In this document: one piece after another, positions 1 to 9,873 of the stretch | Position numbering within the stretch: position 1 is the stretch's first letter | Layout: each line of letters begins with the position of its first letter | Source: JAJZRJ01 sp040757055 | GTDB taxonomy: Bacteria; Desulfobacterota; Desulfobulbia; Desulfobulbales; Desulfurivibrionaceae | NCBI GenBank assembly: GCA_040757055.1 | Contig: JBFLXY010000001.1 | Coordinates: forward strand, 62,001 to 126,000 | Length of the DNA stretch: 64,000 nt | Direction: 5' to 3' | Notes under the pieces: model-generated | Database searches by the model: none | What the model saw: only the letters and a program-made list of their open reading frames with translations | What the model was told of the DNA's origin: nothing | Translations under genes and position numbers: made by a program

Positions 1-615
1 CAGGCGCGCAAGGGGATTGCCGCCGCAGCCGATCCGCTGCTGGCCGCCATCCAGTATGCCATGGCCGGCAACGTCATGGATTACGGGGCGCATCACGATT
101 TTGATGCGGAAGAGACCCTGGCCGCGTGCCTGGGCAGGGAAGCGGCCATCAACGATTATCAGGAATTCCGCCGCGACCTGGCCGCGGCCCGGACGGTGCT
201 CTATCTGGCGGACAACTGCGGGGAGCTGGTTTTCGATGGCCTGCTCATCGAACAGCTCGAACGGGAGGTGACGGTGGCGGTAAAGGCGGCACCGGTGATC
301 AACGACGCCCAGGTCGCCGATGCGGTCGCCTGCGGCATCGATCGCATCGCTCGAGTGGTGAGCAACGGCACCGCCTGCCCAGGCACGCCGCTGTCCAGGG
401 TGAGCGCCGAGTTCCGCAAGCTTTTCGCCGAGGCGGATCTGATCATCAGCAAGGGGCAGGGCAACTTCGAAACCCTGTCGGAATGCGGCCGCTCCCTCTA
501 CTTCCTGCTCACCGTCAAATGCCCCGTGGTGAGCCGCTATCTCGGCGAAAAAACCGGCCGGCCGGCGCAGTGCGGCGACGCCGTGCTCCTGAAGCACCGG
601 CCTCCCGGCGCCTGA
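1..615 (+). CDS. DUF89 / ARMT1-like domain protein, C-terminal part
   Basis: The reading frame is open from the first base, so the true start lies before the window; 204 codons are visible. The family (DUF89, PF01937) contains metal-dependent phosphatases thought to remove damaged phosphometabolites. Visible hallmarks are 'AGNVMDYGA', 'LADNCGELVFDGLL' (the Asp-Asn pair that binds metal in this family), 'INDAQVADAV' and 'SKGQGNFETL' near the end. No signal peptide or membrane segment is seen in the visible part. The gene is convergent with rplY, the two being separated by a hairpin terminator. The family assignment is firm; the substrate is unknown. Confidence 0.85.
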   Translation, partial: QARKGIAAAADPLLAAIQYAMAGNVMDYGAHHDFDAEETLAACLGREAAINDYQEFRRDLAAARTVLYLADNCGELVFDGLLIEQLEREVTVAVKAAPVINDAQVADAVACGIDRIARVVSNGTACPGTPLSRVSAEFRKLFAEADLIISKGQGNFETLSECGRSLYFLLTVKCPVVSRYLGEKTGRPAQCGDAVLLKHRPPGA

Positions 616-638
616 GCCCGGCGCATCCCCAATAAAAA

Positions 639-666
639 AAGCCGGAAAGGACCCCCTTTCCGGCTT
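639..666 (-). terminator. Rho-independent terminator of rplY
   Basis: A perfect 12-bp stem (639-650 with 655-666) with a 4-nt loop. On the minus strand it is followed by a run of seven T (A-run at 634-640 on the plus strand). It lies just past the rplY stop codon and probably also blocks read-through from the convergent DUF89 gene, although no T-run follows on the plus strand. Confidence 0.9.
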
Positions 667-691
667 GAAAAACCTTGCTGTCTTCCTGGGT

Positions 692-1261
692 TCAGGCCTG
701 GGCGGCAGCGGCCACCGTCACACAGACCGTTTCCGGCGCATCGAGCATCGTAAGTCCGGGCGGCAGCTGGATGTCGGCAAAACTCATCTTCTCTCCGATG
801 CCCAAAGGGGAGACGTTGACCTCCACCACATCCGGAATCTCCAGCGCCTTGCCCCTCAGGGTCAGCTTGTTCTTGGTGATGGTCATGTCGCCGCCCATGT
901 CGACGCCCTTGGCCTTGCCGACGTACCGGATAGGCACCACGAAGACTCTGGGCTCGTCGAGGGATATCTCGTAGAAATCGGCATGGAGCACCGTATTGAG
1001 CAGCGGATCGGTCTGGATCTCCTTCGGCAGCACATGCTTCACGCTCTCTTTCTTGCCGTCGGTGACCTTCAGGTTGATCACCGCGTTCTTGCGGTGAATG
1101 GAGAGCAGCGCCTTGGTGAAGGAATGGCTGTCCAACTCCAGCGCCAACGACTCCTGCTTGCCATACACCACGGCCGGAGTCTGACCGGCCCGGCGCAGCG
1201 TCCGCGCCGCACCCTTTCCGAACTTCGTCCGCACCTGTGCGGCCACATCAACCTGCAACAT
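692..1261 (-). CDS. rplY: 50S ribosomal protein L25/general stress protein Ctc
   Basis: A 189-residue protein of the long L25 (Ctc/TL5) type, which binds 5S rRNA in the large ribosomal subunit. The N-terminal L25 domain holds 'RRAGQTPAVVYGK', followed by the TL5 C-terminal beta domain ('VDMGGDMTI', 'LRGKALEIPD', 'LPPGLTMLDAPETVCVTV'). The ATG at 1261 is chosen because GAGGAGGT lies 6-8 nt upstream; an in-frame ATG 15 nt earlier has no such site. It is last in the order ispE, tRNA-Gln, prs, rplY and ends at a strong terminator. Confidence 0.95.
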   Translation of the reverse strand: MLQVDVAAQVRTKFGKGAARTLRRAGQTPAVVYGKQESLALELDSHSFTKALLSIHRKNAVINLKVTDGKKESVKHVLPKEIQTDPLLNTVLHADFYEISLDEPRVFVVPIRYVGKAKGVDMGGDMTITKNKLTLRGKALEIPDVVEVNVSPLGIGEKMSFADIQLPPGLTMLDAPETVCVTVAAAAQA

Positions 1262-1321
1262 AGCTAACCTCCTCACTGATCTCCCGGCCGGATTGTCTCC
1301 CGGTCCGCATTGTCTCCGTTT

Positions 1322-2266
1322 CTAAACAAACAAGGAGCTGACGGAATCCTCGGAATGGATCCGTTTGATCGCCTCGCCCAGCAGGGGCGAAACCGAAAGC
1401 ACCTTGATCTTCCCGCACTCCCTGGCCCTCTCCGACAACGGAATGCTGTTGGTGATGACCAGGCTCCTGATCTGCGACTTCTCCAGGCGGTCGATGGCCG
1501 GGCCGGAAAGCACGCCATGGGAACAGCAGGCATGCACCTCGGTCGCCCCGGATTCCATGAGCACCTTCGCTGCCGAACAGAGGGTGCCGGCGGTATCGAC
1601 CATGTCGTCGAGCAGGATGGCGATCTTGCCCTTGACGTCGCCGATAACGTTCATCGCCTCGCATTCGTTGGCCCGCGCCCGCCGCTTATCCACGATGGCG
1701 AGATCCGCGTTGAGCCGCTTGGCAAAGGCCCGGGTCCGCTCCACGCCGCCGGCGTCGGGCGAGACCATGACCACGTGGTTCTGAAAGGTCTTGCCGATGT
1801 AGTCGAGCAGCACCGGCGCCGCGTAGAGATTGTCCACCGGGATATTGAAAAATCCCTGGATCTGGCCGGCGTGGAGGTCCATGGTCAGCACCCGGCGTAC
1901 GCCGACCACCATGAGCATCTCCGCCACCACCTTGGCGGTGATCGGTACCCGCGGCGCCACCTTGCGATCCTGGCGGGCATAACCATAGTAGGGCAGCACC
2001 GCGGTGATTCGCCGGGCCGAAGCGCGGCGCATGGCATCGACCATGATCACCAGCTCCATGAGATGATCGTTCACCGGCGGGCAGGTCGGCTGGATGAGGT
2101 AGATGTCGCGGCCGCGCACGTTCTCGCCCAGTTCGACGAAGATCTCGCCGTCGCTGAAGCGGCGGACCTCGGCGCGGGAACGCGGGATGCCGATATAGCT
2201 GCATATCTCTTCCGCCAGCGGCAGGTTGGCATTGCCGGCGAAGATTCTCATCTCATCCTTGAACAT
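1322..2266 (-). CDS. prs: Ribose-phosphate pyrophosphokinase
   Basis: Makes PRPP from ribose 5-phosphate and ATP for purine, pyrimidine, histidine and tryptophan synthesis. Conserved segments visible in order: 'NVRGRDIYLIQPTCPPVND', 'PYYGYARQDRKVAPR' (catalytic flexible loop), 'DLHAGQIQGFF', 'SPDAGGVERTRAFAKRL' and the PRPP-binding 'LLDDMVDTAGT'. Starting at the ATG at 2266 gives 314 residues, the usual length. A second ATG at 2251 with AAGGA just upstream would give 309 and cannot be excluded. Located between tRNA-Gln and rplY, probably cotranscribed. Confidence 0.95.
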   Translation of the reverse strand: MFKDEMRIFAGNANLPLAEEICSYIGIPRSRAEVRRFSDGEIFVELGENVRGRDIYLIQPTCPPVNDHLMELVIMVDAMRRASARRITAVLPYYGYARQDRKVAPRVPITAKVVAEMLMVVGVRRVLTMDLHAGQIQGFFNIPVDNLYAAPVLLDYIGKTFQNHVVMVSPDAGGVERTRAFAKRLNADLAIVDKRRARANECEAMNVIGDVKGKIAILLDDMVDTAGTLCSAAKVLMESGATEVHACCSHGVLSGPAIDRLEKSQIRSLVITNSIPLSERARECGKIKVLSVSPLLGEAIKRIHSEDSVSSLFV

Positions 2267-2357
2267 GCGTACGCGCCTTATCTCCGTGCCGCATTGCGGC
2301 GTTGGCTCAAAAAAAAGGCCCCTCGGCAATGCCGGAACGCCTGATGGAACGTGCAAA

Positions 2358-2432
2358 TGGCTGGGGCGGCAGGATTCGAACCTGCGAATGCAAGAGTCAA
2401 AGTCTTGTGTCTTACCGCTTGACGACGCCCCA
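2358..2432 (-). tRNA. tRNA-Gln (anticodon TTG)
   Basis: A 75-nt cloverleaf on the minus strand: 7-bp acceptor TGGGGCG/CGCCCCA, anticodon stem CAAGA/TCTTG around loop CTTTGAC with anticodon TTG, T-arm GCAGGTTCGAATCCTGC, and encoded 3' CCA. It lies 13 bp after the ispE stop and upstream of prs, so it is probably processed from the ispE-prs-rplY transcript. A second Gln tRNA (CTG) is at 13545. Confidence 0.97.
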
Positions 2433-2445
2433 ACCCCAAATCGTC

Positions 2446-3318
2446 TCAGTCGTGCAACGGCCGCGTGAGAAACACCTTGTCGCCATAGCGGGGTTGAAGC
2501 GAGGCAGCGCAGCGGTTTGCCGACTCCTGGTCGTCGAAAAGACCAAAGACCGTGGGACCGCTGCCGGACATCAAGGCGTCCCGGGCGCCCCCCTCGATCA
2601 ATGCCGCCTTGAGCGCGGCCACTTCGGGGTACCGGCCCACCGTTACTGCTTCCAGGTCGTTGTGCAGGGGCAACAGCCTGCTTTTGTCGCGTGACTCGGC
2701 CGGGTTGGCCGAGGCCAACCCGGCGCCTAAAATATATGGATTGCCCCCCCTTGTCAATGCAAAATTCTCATAGACCCATTTCGTCGAGACCGCAAAGCCC
2801 GGGTTGACGAGGAGAATCCACCCGAGATCCGGCACTGCCGCTACGCTAAGGCGTTCGCCAATGCCCCGTGCCCAGGCGGCCCGCGCCTCGAGAACAAAGA
2901 AGGGAACATCCGCTCCCAGCGGCTTTGCCAGCCTCATCAGAGTCGCTTCGTCAAGCCCGGCACCAAAGAGGCGGTTGAGCCCCTTGAGGGTCGCGGCCGC
3001 GTCGCTGCTGCCGCCGCCAAGCCCAGCGGCAATCGGAATCCGCTTCGTGAGGGTGATGGCCACCCCTTGGGCGATGGCGGTGTGCGCGAAAAATGCCTGG
3101 GCCGCCCGGTGGACCAGGTTATCGGCACCAAGGGGCAGATCGCTTCCCGGACAGACAAGAGTGATTCCCGCCGGCCGGCGCGCCAGAATCAGGTGGTCGG
3201 CCAGGGAGAGCTTCAGCATGAAGGATTCCAGCTCGTGGTAGCCGTCGGGGCGGCGTCCCAGGATATGCAGCTGGAGATTGACCTTGGCCGGCGCCTCGAT
3301 CGCGACTTCCTGTCCCAT
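2446..3318 (-). CDS. ispE: 4-diphosphocytidyl-2-C-methyl-D-erythritol kinase
   Basis: ATP-dependent kinase of the MEP isoprenoid pathway (GHMP kinase superfamily), 290 residues. Catalytic Lys12 lies in 'APAKVNLQLHI', the glycine-rich ATP loop 'PIAAGLGGGSSDAA' at about 95-108, catalytic Asp137 in 'LGADVPFF', and the C-terminal GHMP motif 'MSGSGPTVFGLF'. The ATG at 3318 follows GGGGAGAG closely. First gene of the ispE, tRNA-Gln, prs, rplY order, an arrangement I recall from Geobacter-like genomes. Confidence 0.95.
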   Translation of the reverse strand: MGQEVAIEAPAKVNLQLHILGRRPDGYHELESFMLKLSLADHLILARRPAGITLVCPGSDLPLGADNLVHRAAQAFFAHTAIAQGVAITLTKRIPIAAGLGGGSSDAAATLKGLNRLFGAGLDEATLMRLAKPLGADVPFFVLEARAAWARGIGERLSVAAVPDLGWILLVNPGFAVSTKWVYENFALTRGGNPYILGAGLASANPAESRDKSRLLPLHNDLEAVTVGRYPEVAALKAALIEGGARDALMSGSGPTVFGLFDDQESANRCAASLQPRYGDKVFLTRPLHD

Positions 3319-3355
3319 CTCTCCCCATTGGCCTCAATCACGCCCACAAATGAAA

Positions 3356-3382
3356 ATGCCCGACCGCTGGGCAGCCGGGCAT
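3356..3382 (-). terminator. Probable terminator after the DUF1844 gene
   Basis: A 7-bp GC-rich stem (3356-3362 with 3376-3382) with a 13-nt loop, followed on the minus strand by TTTCATTTG. It lies between the DUF1844 stop and the ispE start. The T-tract is short, so termination is likely but not certain. Confidence 0.6.
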
Positions 3383-3407
3383 CAAACGTTTCATCCTCTC
3401 GCGCCCC

Positions 3408-3722
3408 TTACTGGGTCGCCTTCACATACCGCATCTGCAGATCGTAGAGCACGTTTTCCAGCAGCTCCTTCTCCTTGTCGGTCAGGTTGCCGGCGGTCTT
3501 CACCTTCAACAACTGCAGGGTGTCGATGGTGTGCTTGGCCAGAACCATATCCGTGCCCTTCTGACCAGACTCCGGATCGACCAGCTCGCCGAGGTGGAAA
3601 AGGGCCGAAGTATTGAGGGACATGATGAAGGTGGTGAAAGTCGGTTCGGGCAGCACGCAACGGCCACCCTGCCTGACCTGCCCCGGCGGACACTCGTGGC
3701 ATTTGCCGCTCTCGTCGCCCAT
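3408..3722 (-). CDS. DUF1844 domain-containing protein
   Basis: A 104-residue soluble protein. Its body matches the DUF1844 pattern: 'FTTFIMSLNTSALFHLGE', then 'DLELAK'-like 'DMVLAKHTIDTL', 'GNLTDKEKELLENVLYDL' and 'MRYV'. The N-terminus adds a short Cys-containing segment ('CHECPPGQVRQGGRC', three Cys) that may bind metal. ATG at 3722 has GGGAGGGG upstream. It lies 20 bp after serA on the same strand, so the two may form an operon. The function of DUF1844 is not known. Confidence 0.85.
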   Translation of the reverse strand: MGDESGKCHECPPGQVRQGGRCVLPEPTFTTFIMSLNTSALFHLGELVDPESGQKGTDMVLAKHTIDTLQLLKVKTAGNLTDKEKELLENVLYDLQMRYVKATQ

Positions 3723-3742
3723 ACGCCCCTCCCCCCTGCCCG

Positions 3743-5341
3743 TTACGCCCCGAAATCAGGGAGATCGAGCACCATTGCCTCGTGGATGTTATCGAGCGCC
3801 CGCACCTTCTGCACCTGCTCCCTGGTCACCAGGGTGTCGGTATTGAGCAGGATGACGTTGCGGCCCGAAGCCTGCTCGCGCCCCACGGTCATGCGGGAGA
3901 TATTGACCCCGGCCTCGCCCAGGGTGACACCGAGCTTGCCGATGACCCCCGGCACGTCGTTGTTGTGGACAAAGAGCATGGGGCCGCTGGGCAGGGCCTC
4001 CAGACGGAAGGTATTGAGTCGCACCAGGCGCGGCTCCTTGCGGCCGAAGACGGTGCCGGCCAGGACGTTTTCGCCCTCGCTGGTCTTGACCCGGATGGAA
4101 AGGAGGTTCAAGAAGTCGTCGGACTGGGTGGTCTTCGACTCGATCACCCGGATGCCGCGCTCCTGGGCAATGAGCGGCGCATTGACGAAGTTGACCGCGT
4201 CTTTGAGGATCGGGGTGAAGAGACCCTTCAGGAAGGCCACGGTGACCGGGGTGGTGATCATCTCGGCGAGGTCGCCGCAGTATTCGATGTTGACCTCCTG
4301 CACACCGCCCTTGGCGATCTGCATGTGGAGGGAGCCCAGCATCTCGGCCAGGGTGACGTACGGGCCGACCTGGGAGAGCACCTCGGCGCTCACCGAGGGC
4401 ACGTTCACCGCGTTGGTCACGGTGCCGTGGTTGAGGTAGTCGGCCACCTGCTCGGCAATGGCCACGGCCACGTTCTCCTGGGCCTCGGCAGTGGAGGCGC
4501 CCAGGTGCGGGGTGCAGACGAAGTTCTCCATGGCCAGCATGGGGCAGTTCTCGTGGGTGGTGGGCTCCACCTCGAAAACATCCAGCGCCGCGCCGCGGAT
4601 CTGGCCGCTCTTCAATGCCTCGGCCAGGGCCTTCTCCTCCACCACGCCACCGCGGGCGCAGTCGACAAAGATCATCTCCTTCTTCATCCGCTGGAACTGC
4701 TCGGCGCCCACCAGGTGTTTGGTTTCAGGGGTCAAGGGTACGTGAACCGAGATGAAGTCGGCCCGCTCGCACAATTCGTTCAGGCTCACCAGCTCGATGC
4801 CGAGCTTTTCCACCTGCTCCCTGGTCATGTGGGGGTCAAAGGCGATGACCTTCATGCGCAACCCCTGGGCGCGGTCGGCAAAGATGCGGCCGATGCGGCC
4901 GATGCCGATGATGCCCACGGTCTTGCCGGTCACCTCGCGGCCCTGGAACTTCTTCTTCTCCCACTTGCCCTCCTTCATGGAGGCGGTGGCCTGGGGGATG
5001 TTGCGGGTGGCGGCCATCATCATGGCGATGGCGTGCTCGGCCGCAGTGGTGGCGTTGCCGTCCGGGGCGTTCATGACGATGATGCCCCGTTTCGAGGCCG
5101 AGGGGATATCGACGTTGTCAAGGCCGATACCGGCACGACCCACCACTCGGAGTTTCTCGCCTGCCTCGATGATCTCGGCAGTCACCTTGGTGGCGCTGCG
5201 GATCACCAGGCCGTCGTACTGGCCGATGATCTTCTTCAATTCCTCCGGCGGCAGACCGGTCTTGACGTCCACCTCAAGCCCCGCGTCCTGGAGAATCTTC
5301 ACCCCGATGGGGGCCAGGTTGTCACTGACCAATACCTTCAT
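3743..5341 (-). CDS. serA: D-3-phosphoglycerate dehydrogenase
   Basis: First enzyme of serine synthesis, oxidising 3-phosphoglycerate with NAD. 532 residues, the long type: catalytic/NAD domains ('GIIGIGRIGR' near residue 145, 'CARGGVVEEKAL', 'TPHLGASTAEAQ' with the catalytic His), an intervening ASB domain, and a C-terminal ACT domain ('DVPGVIGKLGVTLGEAGVNI') that normally binds serine for feedback control. ATG at 5341 has AGGTGA 6 nt upstream; an in-frame GTG nine bases earlier has no site. A short palindrome lies upstream at 5407-5423. Confidence 0.96.
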   Translation of the reverse strand: MKVLVSDNLAPIGVKILQDAGLEVDVKTGLPPEELKKIIGQYDGLVIRSATKVTAEIIEAGEKLRVVGRAGIGLDNVDIPSASKRGIIVMNAPDGNATTAAEHAIAMMMAATRNIPQATASMKEGKWEKKKFQGREVTGKTVGIIGIGRIGRIFADRAQGLRMKVIAFDPHMTREQVEKLGIELVSLNELCERADFISVHVPLTPETKHLVGAEQFQRMKKEMIFVDCARGGVVEEKALAEALKSGQIRGAALDVFEVEPTTHENCPMLAMENFVCTPHLGASTAEAQENVAVAIAEQVADYLNHGTVTNAVNVPSVSAEVLSQVGPYVTLAEMLGSLHMQIAKGGVQEVNIEYCGDLAEMITTPVTVAFLKGLFTPILKDAVNFVNAPLIAQERGIRVIESKTTQSDDFLNLLSIRVKTSEGENVLAGTVFGRKEPRLVRLNTFRLEALPSGPMLFVHNNDVPGVIGKLGVTLGEAGVNISRMTVGREQASGRNVILLNTDTLVTREQVQKVRALDNIHEAMVLDLPDFGA

Positions 5342-5406
5342 GTTCTTCACCTAAAAGTCGATTTCACCCGGAACGGGCCGCCGGAGCGGCGGAAAACAGT
5401 GCCAAA

Positions 5407-5423
5407 CATGGGGAGCCCCCATG
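5407..5423. promoter_or_regulatory. Short palindrome upstream of serA
   Basis: A perfect 7-bp inverted repeat, CATGGGG and CCCCATG, with a 3-nt centre, 66 bp upstream of the serA start. It could be an operator or a small leader hairpin. No protein can be assigned from sequence alone. Confidence 0.35.
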
Positions 5424-5497
5424 GTCATGTACCAGAAGCGGTCTTGAAATGAGCGAATATGATGCCATCTGCGTGGTTTGTCAAGGAGAATTCCAGC

Positions 5498-5959
5498 TTA
5501 CTCCTTCCGGAAGAGGGCGGAAAAATCGGCCGGACCCTCATCCTCTTCATCCGTCTGCGTCAACGCCTGATAGTGACGCTCCACCAGGCAGTTGGCGCGA
5601 GTCTCCTCGTAGTGGCTGGCAAAGAGGCGGGCAGGAAAGAGGGGGTTGGCGAGATAGGCGAGGATGTTCTCCCGCACGTTGGCGACCAGCCCGGCCAACA
5701 CCGCCTCCTTCTCGCGGTCGTCCACGAAGTTGCGCTCCTTGGAGACGGCGAAGGTAAGCTGCTCCCCCAGCCTGGCCAGCACCGCGGCCTTGAGGGAACC
5801 ATCCTCCTCGACCTGTTGGTCGATGCACTCCTGAGGCACCGGGATCGTCGCCTCGCAGCGGATCTTCACCAGCCAGCGGTCGCCAGCCACCGGTTTCGAG
5901 AGGTCATGGATGGCCACCACCATGCCGCTTGCCAGTTCCCTGCGTTCAACCAATTCCAT
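5498..5959 (-). CDS. Conserved hypothetical protein
   Basis: I do not recognise a named family. The protein is 153 residues, soluble and acidic. The N-terminal half ('ELVERRELASGMVVAIHDLSKPVAG', 'DRWLVKIRCEA') looks like a beta-rich domain; the C-terminal half is helical with 'KERNFVDDREKEAVL' and 'VERHYQALTQTDEEDEG'. ATG at 5959 was chosen because AAGGTGG precedes it; extending to 6058 adds 33 residues of poor coding character. It is divergent from cysS and transcribed toward serA with 156 bp between. Confidence 0.7.
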   Translation of the reverse strand: MELVERRELASGMVVAIHDLSKPVAGDRWLVKIRCEATIPVPQECIDQQVEEDGSLKAAVLARLGEQLTFAVSKERNFVDDREKEAVLAGLVANVRENILAYLANPLFPARLFASHYEETRANCLVERHYQALTQTDEEDEGPADFSALFRKE

Positions 5960-6100
5960 TTGACTCACCACCTTGCTCCGTGTGCACCCGCCCCCTGCCA
6001 AGTTGACATATGCACGCAACAATGGTTGCCCTGTTGGTGCGAACGGGGTATATACCAATTTCTTTGACGGAAAGGAACGCTGAAATTACGGAAACGCATC

Positions 6101-7570
<1,470 letters not shown>

Positions 7571-7603
7571 CCTTGCCCGGGAACTCGCTCCCTCCCGCCG
7601 TTG

Positions 7604-9769
7604 TTACAGCGGCTCATCCTGCCGGAGGGCATGCAGCCGCGAACTGCCGCCGATGACGATAAGGCAGTCCCCGGCCAGGATCTTCTCGGCCGGAGTCACC
7701 GCCATGATCCGCTCATCGCCTCTCCGGATGCCGATCACCGTCACCCCATATGTCTGTCGGAAGCGGAGTTCCGCCAGGGTCTGCCCCGCCCGCCCCGACT
7801 CGTCCCCAACCCGGATCTCGGCGATCTCGAAGCGGTCGTCGCTTGCGGAAGCATCGTCCCGGCTTTCGAGCTGACCAAGCAGGCTTTCCGCCTCCTTCAG
7901 TCCCTCCGGCGGCCCCATGATGACGAGGCGATCGCCCGGATAGATCTGGAATTCCGGTCCAGGGTCGTAATAGACACGGCCGGCCCGGCTCACCGCCAAG
8001 ATGGAGACCCCGCCAAGGGAACGCAGCGGGATGTCGCGAATCGCCTGCCCCACCACCTGGGCCTCCGGCAGAACCCGGATCTCCCGAAAAGTTATCGGCC
8101 AGTCGACGTTGTCCGGCAGAAAATCCATGGCATGAGTCAGGGCGGCGGCGGCCTGTTCCGCCGCATCGGCAAAGGGCCGGAACACTACATGGGCGCCGTT
8201 CTTCTCGAACAGTTCGGCCTCCTCCTGGTCCGCCGCGGTCAGGGCCACCTTGCCGCTGTAGCCGCTGCTCTTGAGGTGCTGCACCAGCGCCATGTTCAGC
8301 TCCACCGAGCGGACCGTGCTGACCACCCACCGCGCCTTGGCCAGCGGCAGGTGCTCATGGATCTCCGGATCCCCCATGTCGCCGTAAAGAACGGCCATGC
8401 CCCGGGTACGCCAGCGGCCGAGGGAGGCTGGGTCGAAATCGACGCCGATGACCGCCCGTCGCCAGCGCAGCAAATACTCCGCCAGGGCGCTGCCGTAATT
8501 CCCCAGTCCCACCAGAATGACGTCCACCGCAGGTGCTTCCTTGAGGGTGTCGATGGCTGCCTCTCGATAAGGATTGCGCCGTTCAAATATCTTCAGCGGT
8601 CCGGAGAGCAGGGTGTAGAGTTGGCTGGAATAGAGGATCATGTACGTAGAAACAAAGATGGTCACCACCCCGACGAGGGTGATCAGCCCCATGGTCTCCT
8701 GGGTGATGTGGCCGAGCCCCAGCCCCAGCGCCGCCACGATCAGGGAGAATTCGCTGATCTGCGCCACGGTGAGCCCGGCCAGAAAACCGGTGCGGCGGCG
8801 GTAGCCCATGACTCCCATGATCGCCAGGACGATGAGGGGGTTGCCGATCAGCACAAAAAGGGAGAATATCACCGAGGCCTCCATCTGCGCGCCCACGGTG
8901 GACCAGTCCAGGCGGGCGCCGAGATCGATGAAGAAAAAGAGCAGCAGGAAGTCGCGCAGGCTGGTCAGCCGTGCACCAATGGCATCGCGGTAGCCGGTGG
9001 AGGCAAGCGAGACGCCGGCCAGGAACGCCCCCACCTCCTTGCTGAAGCCCAGCCACTCGCTGGCCGCCCCGAGAAAAACCGCCCAGGAAATGGCGAACAG
9101 GATCAGCATCTCCTGGGAGTGCGCCAGGCGGCGAGTGAGGGCGGGGAGCGGATACCGCATCAGGAGCGCGATGAGCCCCAGGAGGCCGACGCCTTTCAAG
9201 ACGATGGACAGCGCCACCCCCACGGCCGAACCGCCCTCCGCCACGGCCATGGAAGAGCCGAGGGTGGTCAGCCCGACCAGGGCGAGAATGGCGGCAATGT
9301 CCTGCACGATCAGAAAGCCGATGGCGATCTGGCCGTGCAGGGAATCGATCTCCTTCTTGTCCGACAGGAGCTTGACAATGATGATGGTGCTGGAGAAAGT
9401 CAGCGCCACCGCCAGATAGGCGGCATTGAGGGGAGACATCCCCAGAAGAAGGGCGATGGCGTAGCCGATGAGCGAGGTAAAGACGATCTGGCCGAGACCG
9501 GTGGCCAGGGCGACCGGACCGGTGGTGCGGATGAGGTGCAGGTCGAGCTTGAGGCCGACGATGAAGAGCAGAAGGGCGATGCCCATGTGCGCCAGCAGTT
9601 CGATCTCATGGTAGCTTGCGATGATGCCGAGACACGAGGGCCCGGCCAGGATGCCGGTGGCCAGGAACATGATGAGCAGAGGCTGGCGCAGCTTCTGCCC
9701 GACGACACCCAGCACGGTGGCGAGTCCCAGGATGGCGGCGATTTCAAAAAAGGTGTTTCCCTGGACCAT
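7604..9769 (-). CDS. Kef/CPA2-type cation:proton antiporter with RCK domains
   Basis: A 721-residue inner-membrane protein. Residues 1-390 hold about 12 hydrophobic segments of the Na+/H+ exchanger fold, starting 'GLATVLGVVGQKLRQPLLI'. Then a TrkA-N (RCK) nucleotide-binding domain with 'VGLGNYGSALAEYLL', and two TrkA-C domains ('GDRLVIMGPPEGL' and 'GDCLIVIGGSSRL'). Family members export K+ or Na+ under nucleotide or thiol control. ATG at 9769 follows AAGGTGGT. It lies 104 bp downstream of a second antiporter gene of the same strand; the two differ in that this one has two C-terminal RCK_C domains. Confidence 0.9.
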   Translation of the reverse strand: MVQGNTFFEIAAILGLATVLGVVGQKLRQPLLIMFLATGILAGPSCLGIIASYHEIELLAHMGIALLLFIVGLKLDLHLIRTTGPVALATGLGQIVFTSLIGYAIALLLGMSPLNAAYLAVALTFSSTIIIVKLLSDKKEIDSLHGQIAIGFLIVQDIAAILALVGLTTLGSSMAVAEGGSAVGVALSIVLKGVGLLGLIALLMRYPLPALTRRLAHSQEMLILFAISWAVFLGAASEWLGFSKEVGAFLAGVSLASTGYRDAIGARLTSLRDFLLLFFFIDLGARLDWSTVGAQMEASVIFSLFVLIGNPLIVLAIMGVMGYRRRTGFLAGLTVAQISEFSLIVAALGLGLGHITQETMGLITLVGVVTIFVSTYMILYSSQLYTLLSGPLKIFERRNPYREAAIDTLKEAPAVDVILVGLGNYGSALAEYLLRWRRAVIGVDFDPASLGRWRTRGMAVLYGDMGDPEIHEHLPLAKARWVVSTVRSVELNMALVQHLKSSGYSGKVALTAADQEEAELFEKNGAHVVFRPFADAAEQAAAALTHAMDFLPDNVDWPITFREIRVLPEAQVVGQAIRDIPLRSLGGVSILAVSRAGRVYYDPGPEFQIYPGDRLVIMGPPEGLKEAESLLGQLESRDDASASDDRFEIAEIRVGDESGRAGQTLAELRFRQTYGVTVIGIRRGDERIMAVTPAEKILAGDCLIVIGGSSRLHALRQDEPL

Positions 9770-9873
9770 TCACACCACCTTTGTGCATTGACTTTCACCT
9801 GACGGGCATCACCGCTGCGCGTCACGGCCGGTTCGAGAAAATCGGGCAGCGACGGACGAGCGCGGGAAAAAGG

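Noticed and set aside
3782..5452. Plus-strand ORF of 556 codons opposite serA
   Set aside because: Composition typical of an antisense shadow of a conserved enzyme; no start site or family pattern.
7601..9802. Long plus-strand ORF (733 codons) opposite the antiporter gene
   Set aside because: GC-rich antisense shadow: full of His, Gln, Arg and Gly with no domain, and the opposite strand encodes a clear membrane protein.
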